Shown: piece after piece, positions 40,001 to 52,000 of the stretch | Layout of the letters: every line of letters starts with the position of its first letter | Position numbering within the stretch: position 1 is the stretch's first letter | Assembly (NCBI GenBank): GCA_003342895.1 | Contig: PTFA01000038.1 | Coordinates: forward strand, 434,001-498,000 | Source of the DNA: Casuarius casuarius | Lineage: Eukaryota; Chordata; Aves; Casuariiformes; Casuariidae | Direction of reading: 5' to 3' | Length of the DNA: 64,000 bases | Notes under the pieces: model-generated | What the model was told of the DNA's origin: nothing | What the model saw: the letters and a program-made list of their open reading frames with translations, nothing else | Database searches by the model: none | Position numbers and translations under genes: made by a program

Positions 40001-43000
40001 TTTTTTTTCTCTCTCTCTCTCTCCAAGCTGGAGAAGTCTGGAGGTTTTCTAAACTTCTGAAAGTTTCTGTTCTTGCCTTCGATTTTGACATGTTGTATGA
40101 CCTCTGTGAATTACTTGAGCTCTTTAGCAGATAGGAAATTGATACAGTAAGTGAGCATAATTAGACTACTTGAGCTTCTCGTAAAGCTTTTAAGGATTTC
40201 TGGCAAAGGGAAACAATAGAAAGCTGAATAAAGTTTCTTGTGTGCTTGAAAGGCTAGAGAAACATCAGATTGGTGAGCTTGACAGGGTGAGGTCAGAAAT
40301 ACTTTTCTAGGGGAACATATAAGTGCATTACCATTTTACATGCACATCAAATAAAAATACATGACATCTAAGAAGCCCTCTCTTTGCACAAAGCTTGGCT
40401 TTCAAGCAGTGTTGGCTGATGTACAAGGTATTAAGCATTAGTTGAACTGTGTTTTTCTCTGACTATCCTTCATTCACAGATAAAGTGTGTGGAGAGAATT
40501 TTTTCTTTTCAAGCTCATGGACTTCTGGCTGCTGTTACAATTATACCAGAGCACTACTGTTGTCATTTATGTTTTCTAGAAATAGCAAGCAGTGCACTGG
40601 TGCACTGTGAATCCTATCTATCTCTAGCTTTGCATTACAACAATCAGAAGAAACCCACCAAGGACCTCAGGTGGGAAGGATGCACATGAATAAATAATTT
40701 AAGGCTCATGATTCAGCCCCTATTTTTAGTAGCTTGCTGTTTTTCTGAGACTTTGAAAAAGGACTAAGAATAGTGTACTCACAAAGTGACATATCCTTTA
40801 TGCAGCACAGGGTTTTCTATGTCTCATTTGATCTGGATCTATGAAATCTGAGCATCCAACCCAAGGTTCTCATATCCTACAGTTTTGTTGGATTTACATG
40901 GATCATTGTGGGTAAGCATGTGAGAGAAAATATTTTGCTTGATCCAAAGGGAAATATTTTATTTTGAATGTTTTTAAATAAATAAAAGTGATCTGAAATT
41001 GGAAAGTTTAAGCACAAGTGAAACTGAAGTTTTTTCATCAAATCATAATGTGCATCACTGTTGACTATGAACGGTCCCATAACCATTTAGTTTAGTCAGT
41101 GCAGGAGACACTGGGAGAAGCTTGCAATATCCCAGTGGTTAGGAGACCACTGTAAGGATGGAGTCCATTGAACTGGGTTCAAGTCCCTCTTTAAGTCTAG
41201 AAGTGGAGGGGCCAGAGTCAAAGTTCTCCATGTTCCAAGTAAGTGTCCTAGCTGATGGGCTGCAATGTTCAAGGCTAGCTTTTTTGTTTTTCCTCTGTGT
41301 TTTTTGACTCTTCACAAAATGCTGTCCTTTGGAAACCAAGTTAAAAACCTTCAAAACCTTCAGCTTTTTTGTGTTGTCTTTTGGGTGAAACCTGGATAAA
41401 ATTGANAAGACTTGGCAAGAGTTTCTGGTTGCTCTGAAGCTCTGTTTCNAAAATCATCTATTCAACTCAAAAATGTCACCCAGCTCCATGCCACCTGGCT
41501 CTAATCCTAGTACTGAGAGAAAACTGGTCTTATCCACCTTTTCTTCTGATTTTACANGCCAGTATTTCACAGAAGGGCCTCTTTTAATGTTACATGTGAA
41601 AGGAAGTGTCTGTCTTAGCTGTGCTTGCTTTCCATTAGCAACCTTGTATTATACCTCCATGCTGGGGCTGATTGCTGTATGGCCTACTTTGCTGTGCCCT
41701 GAAGCCAGTGTAGGAACAGACTGATGAGAAATGCTGAACAAGGCTAGTTTCACATTGAATAATTGATATACTAAAATTGCAAGGTCAAACTCTGGTTGTG
41801 GTACATAGGCAGGCATAACCCCCAAGAAGGAAAGCAAGTTATTCGGCTTTCTCAGAGGATAGTAGAGGGGGAAAAAGAGTTTGATAGTTGTCTTAGAAAG
41901 GGGAGAGAATGTCATTTTGGATATTAGGAAAAAGATTCCCAGTGGAGAGATTTAGCAGAGTGTCTGCAAATACTTTTACACGACAATTACTAGAAATTCT
42001 TGAGGCTTACGCTGTTTAATCTGGACTGAACAAATCCTGTTGGTAGGGAGATGGACTGTATGACCCACTGTGCTCTCTCGGTTGTCTGCTTCATCTGTGA
42101 TTCTCTGAGATTGCCATAGTCACTGCTAACACCACTTTCCAAAACTTCAGGCAGTTTATTTAGTGGGGGGGGTTCATTTTTTTGGTTGATGGACCCTTCT
42201 TTTCGGGTTGGCTGACAACTAACATGGATCAGCAAGCTGTCAAAGCAGTCAGATACCTTTAGCTGCACAGCTCAGAACTTAACAGACTGTGTTTTATTTA
42301 TTTATTCATTTGCCTATTTATTTCCCGCACTACAGTAGCAGATGAATTTGTCTCATAATCATAGGGCATAATGCTCTGTGTGCATGAGATCCAGGACAAA
42401 GGGGGTAAATATTTGGAGAATGCAGATTTCCATTTCAATGATGACTGGAAATGTAAACCTTGTCAGAAAGTCATCTACACTAGGCATAACAAGATGTCTA
42501 TTTTTTCTTTCAAAAGCAGCTTAGNTCCAGTTGTCAGAGACAAAAGATCCATTACAGTAGCGCTTGTATGCAATGTCTGGACATGTCTTTCATTCACTAA
42601 TGATTGGAAGGATGTGCTTAGCTTCCTGCTGAGAATTACATACACCTGCCTTTTCCCTGTTCTCCTGTCTTTTACTTCATGCTGTTAATGGAGTTTCACT
42701 GAGTAAATACAAGGCTGCCACCAGCCCAATCTGTACAGGCCAGATTACTGCTAGCTAAAAGGTTTTGTATTCTTCAACAGGGGAAAAAGTAAATAAATAA
42801 ATAAATAAAGCCACTCATCATATACTCCTTCTTGCATATTCCATTTGGCAATGCGGCATTCTCTACAATTACAAATAAAATTAAGGTCAAGGTTTAATCT
42901 GTCAAGGTGATGTAAACCACATAAGCCGTGTTCTAATGTTGCTCTAGAGCACAGTAGTGTTTCATTGATAAAGCTTTTCCTGTTACTTGTTGTGCATATA

Positions 43001-46000
43001 AGCAATTGCAATTTTGAAACAGTCGGTAACGCTGACTGAGTACTATGACTTATCGTAGGTCACCCAATCTCAGTGGTTGCTAAGTAGAANAGTGAGTCTC
43101 TAGGTGATACCCAAGTTCAGAATGTGGTGCATGAGCAGAAAAATCTGTGAATCACTGCAGTAGATCTGTCAGGTTGACGACTGTTGACTATTGCAGCTCC
43201 ATTGCTCGTTAGATGCAACATTGAGATCTTTGTAGACAAGTCTCTAGCAGTGTTACTAACAAATCGTAAAATATTGGGGAGGACAATCTCCTTCGTACAA
43301 TGAAGATTCCCCGTTCCAACTGTGGGTGGCTGTCTGTATGGAGCAGCGTTCCCCAGTTCCATTCCTGACAATGTCTCATTACAGTCATGTTCAGATTTTC
43401 TTGCCTACTACATTTTTGTGATACGTTTTTGTGACATGGAAAGTTTTTCAGAAATGGAGATCCCTTGTACATCACCTTAGAATCTGTAAGAGCTGTAAAT
43501 GTTGGTGCTTTCACTATCTTTGTGTATGCAGGTAAATAAAGATTTTAAAACTAATTTTAGAAAGCTGGAAATGAAATCTTGGGTAGTGTATGGAATCAAG
43601 CACTGGCATCCTGCTGTCAAAACAGCAGCCACAGCCACATAACCTCCTTAGTGAAGGAGCAGTAGTGGAACATATTGCAATACGCTGGCTGAGAGGCTGT
43701 AATTGCTGTGTTTGACTCTAGGAATATTGCCATTGCTGTCATTGGCTTTACTGATAGAATATGACCATGATCAACATGACTGAATCAGCCGTTAAGAGAA
43801 TATGAAAATGCATATGATGTACTGGCTGGCCTAGTGGGAATGAAATCCATTTTTCTGACAGCTAACAACCTGACTGACAGCCTGAGCACTCCTGGATATT
43901 TCTGTGTGTTCAGGAAGACCCCTCTTACTTCCTTCCCTGTCTGCTGGTTGATGGTGAAGCAGAATAATCTACAAAAAAGGGAGATCAGCATTTTCAAGAT
44001 CAAAGAAGAGGCTGGAAATTGAAGTATAAAAGTGAATATTGGATGGCATGTTGAAAACTAGGTGTATAATGGTTGTGTGTTGCCTGTGTCATCGTGAATC
44101 ATCTAGTGCTCCTTATTTGCTTGCATGAAGATTAAATCTGTGCAGTTGCGTTGTGTGAGTGCAAATGCATACAGAGCACAACTAATCACAAGTTATAATC
44201 GTGACAAGTGTCTTAATTTATTTGGTTTATCTATTCTTTAGAATAAAATCAGTAAGGAACAAGAAGTGATAAGAAAACAAAATATCCTGAGCTCTTCAAT
44301 ATGCCATTTGTCTAAGGAAATGAAAATTAGCACCATTTTTGTTTCAGCAGAAAGAAAAGAAACTGTGCTAATAGCTCTCATTACCTATTGTGTCCTTAAA
44401 AAGATCGTTTATCTACTGTTTTCTTCCCAGGCACTCATTGTGTGTTTCTACAATGGATTTCTCCCTCGTGACTCTCTCTTTTTCTCNTTTTTCATGAGAA
44501 TATTTAAGAATAAATAAACTTAATCCAGTCTCTCTCTGTACACATGCTTAAAGTAAAGGGCAGGAATTTTCATGGCACAAAGCACATTAATCCCAGTTCT
44601 CATTGGAAAACCAGGTGGGAAGGAGTATTTTTCAGCATGGTCAATCACCAAAGAAATTACAGAAGTCTCTAGGTAAGATCACTGGCTATTGGTTTCCCTC
44701 TTCTGCTTTGTATATTCTGAAGCTGGTGGACACATATTTNCCATTGCTGTCTTTGGTAGAACCTCTGACTGGCATCTGTTTGGTGCCATGCTTTGCTTGG
44801 ATCACTGCTAGGACTCTGCATGTCCCAATGACTTAGCCCGTCATTGAGTCCAGTGTCTGTTCGTTCATCATCTTCTACATGTTGCTTTTGATGCTAAGCA
44901 GGGATGCTATAAAGCAGCTGTTTGCCACTGTAGAAAGAATTAAGAAGATTGTTCATTAAAAGTTACCATTATTTTATCCAGACTCTTCTGTGCAGAGATG
45001 TATAAGCATATACAGGAAATGCAGCATGTCGAGATATGACTGGCTGACTGTGAGTGTAGTAAGCCTCCTACCAGTGCCTATGTAACTGGTCTAACATCCC
45101 CAAGAAATGCTAGACTCACTGACTGNATGCTGTGGATCTGTGCACGAACAAGAGCCACTTCCTCAGGATGCCTGTGGTCAGGCTCTTACTCTCTGATAAT
45201 ACCTCACTCNTTAAAAAAGATAGTTCTTCTTTAAAAGACTGAGTAATTAACTGTATTCTGTTATTAAAGCATATATATGAAAATACATTCAGTATGATTG
45301 GAAATTTGCTTTCATTAGAACTAATGTTGTAATGCAAATGCATTACATGGAAGAAAGAAGGAAGACCTTTGCTTTGGGATATAAATTACTTAGGAATACA
45401 GAGTTTGGAATGAGAGATTCCCAGAGGTCAGATCTACTTGCTGTGTTTGTTTCCGAGAAGCAGTTGATACTGGAGACCAGGACTAGAGAAATTTGGTGTT
45501 TGGTTTTATCATTCTCTTGTTCAGATATTCACTTTGTAAGAGATGTTATGTGGCAACTCATAAACACAGATCACTGGTTCTCAAGTAACTCCTTTGATGT
45601 GAGCGTAGTATAGGTATCTGCATTTGCTTTGAAAGAGAGCTCGGAGGCACATTTTGTGGTTCCTAATATTCTAAGTGAAGGGATTACACATCAATATGGA
45701 GGTGGAAATGAAAGGCCTTCATTACACTCAACCTTGCTTCGCTGATCCTGATCTGTTTCTTAATACTTCTTTTGTACTATATGAGATTCTGTGTTCNAAG
45801 ATGGGGCCAGTAACCACTTTGCTGTCACTGGCATTCATGCATATACCTTTCTCATCAGTAGGATTCATGCAGTCCCAGACTGACTATAGAATTGCAAATC
45901 ACCCATTTTGGTAACAAGATTTCAAGTGCAAGCAAAGCCATTCGGCCTTCAATGGGACCTTGTTCCATTTACCTGCTCCCTCAATGCAGATGATAAAGGA

Positions 46001-49000
46001 TAGGGCAAGGCACTCTGAATGTCTGACAATGAGAAAGAGAAACTCTTGAGAGTTTTCACTGAGTGTTTAGCATGAGAGTCAGTCAACTAGTGTGAATCCA
46101 AAGGAATAGTTAGGTGCCTTTGTCCTAGTGATATGCTGCAGATCACAGGAGCCTTTTCCCACTGGTGAGTGCTTGTTTGGGGTTATGCTGAGGCTCTTAA
46201 TCCTTGGAGGGAAGAGCCCACACTCATGTGGAAAGAACTAAATTGCTCACTTGCTGCTGGCAGGATTTTCAAGTTACCATCCTTTTGAAAAGATTATAAT
46301 GAGCAGGGAAGATGCAGTCCAGAAGCCAGAGGCATTTTGGCCTGATAGAGTTGAAAACATGATTTGTGATGTTTTGCAGCTCTGCCACTGTCCTGCCAGG
46401 TCACTTTTAGGAAGTCATCTCCACACTTTTTGCTTCTGTTTGCATATCTNTAAAATGGAAATAGTAATAAAAAGAGCAGAGGAAGAAGCTGGTGGGAAGG
46501 GGTGGAGCAATCCTCGTATTTGCTTTCTTTTTCAACCAAGAGAAATCTTTGAAGGGAGCTTTGANGNCAAATGAGTCTTCTCTCCCTAGTTNTGACACAC
46601 ACACCCCTTTCACCAAGTTCAAGCTATTTCTCTCTGCTGTCAATTTCTCATCTGGAGGGAAATTAGGAAAAGACNAATCACCTTGCTTTTGGACAGATAA
46701 ATATCGCCTTGACTCAAATGTGCCTTTCCCTCTCATGTGCTTACATAGCCCTCGTTGTACATTCAAGTNCAAGTGTCTCACAATGTTGGGTTTGTTGTCT
46801 TCACATCTAAGCTGGTGATATATGGTGAAGGAGAGGAAGAGTCAGAATAAATAAAATATGTGGGTGTCTAATGGGCACCACCCTGGAAGTGGAATTGCAG
46901 ATCTGGTTAGGCACCAAAAGTTCCCACTTGGTGGCTGGAGAGTGAGGTGTTTGGTACAGAGACTCAAACCCAGCCAGCATTCTGCACAGAAAACTTTTTT
47001 GTTGATGGCCAAAATGAAGTGTCAAATACAGGGGTTTTCAGGGATGGATCTAGGCACCTAAATCCCACTCAGGCTTAGTTGCAGAGGAGGGAGTAAAAGG
47101 TGCCCTGAGACATATTTAGCTTGGTATGTTTAGTAATAATGGACAGAGCAGTGAGGAAAGAAACCTGCTGACCCTCAGAGGAAGGTCAGGCACAGAAAAT
47201 TGCAGTCAATACCTTTTCTTCCAGTAAGAAGGAGAGGGAAGTTTATGCATTTATTTGCAAATCAGTGGCAGAAACTGAAACTGAGGACCTGCCTGTGGCA
47301 TGGCTCTCCATAGTGACTCGGATGTTACCAGTGAAATTAAAGGTAGGATTCATTCACAAATCAAGTACATTTTTTCCATGTGTGCTAGCTGTCTGGGATC
47401 TGTTATAGTCAGTAGAGATCTGGTCAATATAGTCAATAAAGCTTAGAGAGCAATTCCACTGACCAAGCATAGGGTAGAAATCAGTGNTAAACAGGTGGCT
47501 TTTACCATTTCACAGATTGTAGTGTAGCTAAGACATCTGCACAATGCTGATAGATATCACACAGGTCTTCCAGGAGAGCTGTGGCTCCCTAGAAGCCTGG
47601 TAGATACCCTATGGTGCCTAACATAACTTTAGTTGTTCACACATAAGCATCTAGTGCCATCAGATATCCTAAACTATTCTACCAGCCTGTTGGTGCTGCA
47701 CAGGTCTCCTCTAGCTCATGTGGCATGTCTGCTAGTCCTGGAAAATGTCTCAAGTACTCAGAGCATCTCAGATGGTCCTTGACATGTGTGGAAACTGAAT
47801 AGCATCCTTTGTGTGCACCAGAAGGGAGAGCTAAAAGAGGTAGTTTGAGAGCTGAGACCAGAGCTATGAAACCTCATTACTGGATCAAAATGCTGGCCAT
47901 TCCTATTTTATTTGGCTCTGCTGCTCAAGAGGAAGCAGTGAAAAGGTGCAAATAGATCATTGCAGCATGAAATTGAATGGCATGTATGGGTATTATGTAA
48001 TCTGGAGCATCTAGGTCAATGTTCCTTGTTGCCTTCTGCATGGACTTTTCTTTGTAAGAAAGGGTACATTTTAAAAAGTCTTGCTAGCCTTTTCTATGAA
48101 TCATAGTCAACAGCACTTTTATAACCATTCAGTCTGATGCTTTTATTTGACATCTTGTTTTCCTGATGTCTGGGTGTTGAACTAGCACTGAATGACCATG
48201 GCAAAGGCCAATGAGAAACTGGATAAAAGGCAACAAGAAGAGTTGATTATGCAGCTGCTTGTATGTGACTTTTGGGGAACTTTTTGAATTTCTTTTTTTA
48301 TTTTAATATTATAGTCTCTGAGACACAGTTAATAATATGCATGGGAAAAAAAAACATCGCTTTTAGGAGTGGAAGAAGGTAGATTGTACAGCAAAATAGT
48401 TTCATCTCTGAGTGCCCTGTGAGGAAAAGGAGTGCTTGCCAGAAACTCAGTCTCCCTCTGACATTGCTGCACGTGATTTTCAGAGCTCCTCAGGATGACA
48501 TTGACACTGGACTTGAAATCTCTCAACTTTGGTGAATTAATCCCTGATTTTCACTCATATTATGGGAGAAATGGGGTCTTGGGAAGGGGTCAGGAGTACT
48601 TTTCTTCTCCTAGAGTATGAGTGAACACATCCTGTCCAAAATGCCCACTTCTGGAATCTTTTCAGAGGTGTTCTTATGTGGCTTCCCCAGCCTTCGTGCC
48701 CCAGGAGTGGAGAAATGTAGTTAGCTTGTTCCTGTTTCAGGTTCTTCCTGTGCATAACTGTTTGGGAGACACTGGGAGCCAATGTAAAGGCTTTGTGGGC
48801 TGGCCTTCCCCGACTTGTGAGAAAGGTGCTTAAGTCTGATTCAGTTTTTCAGCCCTGAAGAATGCAGAAGTTTTACTATTGCATAGGAAGACTCTAGAAA
48901 ATCACTATCTGCAGGAAAATTTCTTCTAGTTTACAGTGGGATAAAGGGAAGGAGGAGAGCAATAACTTCACCATACCATTCTACCAGATGGAGCACTAAA

Positions 49001-52000
49001 GATCTAAACTGTTCTGCCCATTTCTGAATGCATCATTTAACTGCTTTTCAGAAGACCATATTTACATTAAGATTTATCTTGTGATGCCCTTCTCATACCT
49101 GTATGAAGGCATTATCAACAAGTATCTTGAAAAAACATTTGTCTCTGTATATATTTACGTGCTTTATTTCTCNTCTTCTCTCCTTGGCAGGCTGTTCTAG
49201 TTTTCAGTCATCACAGAGGTGGGATAGGTTGGTTTGCCTTGTGAATAATCTGGTCTGTTAACCCTTTCTTAAATCTGTGAATTTGCTAGTCTTTTNAAAG
49301 TTCAGTATAGAGTGTTCATTTCTCTCTTTTATTTTGGTGCCTATCAGGAAATGCCTACAGAGAATGCCTGGGCAACGGGACATGGGCTTCCAAGATAAAC
49401 TACTCTCAGTGCGAGCCTATTCTGGACGACAAGGTCTGTATTTCTCCCTTTGTTCTTCTCAGTGTCGTTTTTCAGCATACATGGGTGCAAAGCTAAGCTT
49501 AAAGTTAACATACTAATTTGGGATTTCTGAGCTGTATTTCATTTTTGTTTCTGCAACAAATCCTCCCTGTGAGTTCAGGCAAACCCCTTATCCCCTCTTC
49601 ACATCCCTTCTTCACATGTNTTCTAGAAAAGAAAGGACGCTTTATTACACTGTCCCTGATGATACATGTTTATGCAGATCCTTCCTAGTTTTGTANAGAG
49701 CGTATAGCTGCCACAGTAAATGTTAGTAATAAGACCTAAAGCTTCCTTGGCACAGAAATAAAAGCTCTCACCAGCTGATTCCACTCTGTACCTACCAATT
49801 CTAAGGTCTCATCAACAGCTGGCCTTTCCAGATATCAACATGATTTTCCCTTCAGCAAACAGGTAAAGGGGCAGCAGCACTAAAACACATAAAAGCAGGC
49901 ATGGGTCCCAGCTGTCTTTAAAAGATTGAGCCAGCCCTGCATTGTATAGGAGTTTACAGAAGGAAATTAGCATATAGGGTTAAGCTCCTTCAGAAAGGCT
50001 GCAAGCGATTACGTGAAGTCCTTTTCTTCTTGGATTGCTCNCCTTTTCTTGATGCATCATAGACATTCACCCTCACACAGTTTAAACTTACAGGCTTTTT
50101 AGGCCATGTTTCNGTCTTTTTTCCCTTTCTCCTATTTTGAGTGCTAAGATGGGACATAAAAAATACATAGGCTTTGTACTGTCTCTCTGCCAGGAGTGAC
50201 TTTCTCTCTGAGAATCAGGGTAGCACCCAGCTGTTCAGGGCTATTTATGTTTTGGTTTTTTTTCCACTCTTTCTGTTGTTGGAGTTGTGCCAGGTCCATT
50301 GCAAACACAGAGGAGGAAGAAAAGATCCGGCCTACTTACAGTTCCTTGTGGAGTTAATCAGGATTTAGGTCTCAGGAACTATCTGGAATAGGGCTGCACC
50401 CAGAAATGTCATGATTTGTTTTGGCTGTGGCTCAGCATCCGTCCCATAGGACCCATGTTGTTGCTGAATGTGGGCTTTGACAAATGAATGAGAGAACAGA
50501 TAACTNCACATCAACTGCTGAGGGGTGGCCGCTCTTATCTACTGGCTGGGCCACTTGGTGGTAGTTTCCCCCTCAATTGCAAGAGGCTTCTAGAAAGTAA
50601 GAAGAAATGCACCACAGCATAACTGTAGTCCAGAGGGACTGATACACATTCAAGGTGTTCCAGCCTAATGGGGTAGTTCCCATGGCAGTTTTAGATGATC
50701 TAANTTGGGACCACCCCAGTTCAGCCCCGCCTTACATTTCCTTCCCACTGAAAATGAAAAACTTCATTTTTTTTTGCTAGGTCAATTTTCAGTTGAATCA
50801 GTTCCCTGAACCATCTTATTGCATTATTACAGGAGTGCTAGGGCCAGCACAAGCAAGAGGAGTGGAAGTGTGACNATGGTTGAGAGAGTCATCAGACCAT
50901 GGTAGCTCAGAGGGAGATAGGTTTGCGCTTCTGTGAAACCACCTTCCTAATGAGCAAGAGTGGGGGTGTGTAGCAGCTGGTAATGGTATGGGGTACAGAG
51001 CTGGGCAAAGTTCAAAAGCTTTGATTTGGGTTAGCCTGGTATGGGAAACCTGACCTGATAGAGCCCCACCAGCTCAGGAAAATCCTGCTGTATTTTAATG
51101 GTGCTCGTTATCTGTTTGTCTGTGTGGCTTCAACAGTTGCTACCTCTGCACAGACAAATACAGGCAAGTTTTATTTTAAGGGGGTTGGAGAAGTGTTGTG
51201 ACTAGAGGACAGGATTATTTCCTTTGCTCTGTTTTTGCTTTTAAAAACTTTGTAGCTATGGTAATAGCTTAAAACTTCTTAAACAACATGTTCCTTAAAT
51301 AATAAAAGTGCAGATGTTCCCCCCACACGTATGACCATCCTTGTTTGCAAAAGCTTAAAAATTCATTTGGTAGTTCTTTGAAGATTTGTGTCAAGCTTTA
51401 CAGATATTAACATTCGTGAATATTTTTGAAATCTCTACATAATGCTCAGTGTTACAGGTGAATACTCAGGTTACTTTGTGATCTCAAAAAAAAAAATCCC
51501 TCATTCCCCCATGCATTTCCACAATCCTCCATTTTGATTAAAGGTGAGATGCAAGCACACATGTGGGTCTATTGTTATTTATTGATAGATCCCAGCAGAT
51601 GCCATGCACCAACCCCACTCAACTACTTTTTATGGNTTTTGTTTGTTTTTAAGGCAGAAAACAACACAATTTTCAAGCCTAGCTACTTACAGCCAAAGTG
51701 CTAAGGAAGTACATGGTTTAACTTCAAATGCAGTCATAGATACATGATCATAGGAACAGGAGTTTTCAAGGTCAACCCAGTGTCAATTGCTACATTCTTT
51801 ATGAGAGAGTGTTGGTAACATAGCAAGGGAAATTGCAATTTTTTTTGAGCTGTGAGTTAGTCTCTGAAGACATAANCTCCTGTAGCACACACTCACTGAT
51901 GGATTATGTTAATACATCGGTGCTTAACTTGGTGGTCATGAGCTGCGGCTACAGCACAGTACCTGAAAAGACTGTGCTCTGGGGCTGCTACTCTCCTAGA

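Larger units (their letters stand above)
10279..49347 (+). other. CRHR2: CRHR2 intron 2 (about 39 kb)
   Basis: GTAAGT donor and CCTATCAG acceptor. I saw no other gene or exon on either strand. Open frames up to 163 codons exist (for example the minus-strand frame 33486-33977) but none shows a known motif or splice context. Contents noted separately: CR1 copies at 22810 and 29971, SINE-like remnants at 23590, 41125 and 46377, a pyrimidine tract at 19784, a purine-rich zone at 21770-22370, and microsatellites. Many stretches between these hold nothing I can name. Confidence 0.85.
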
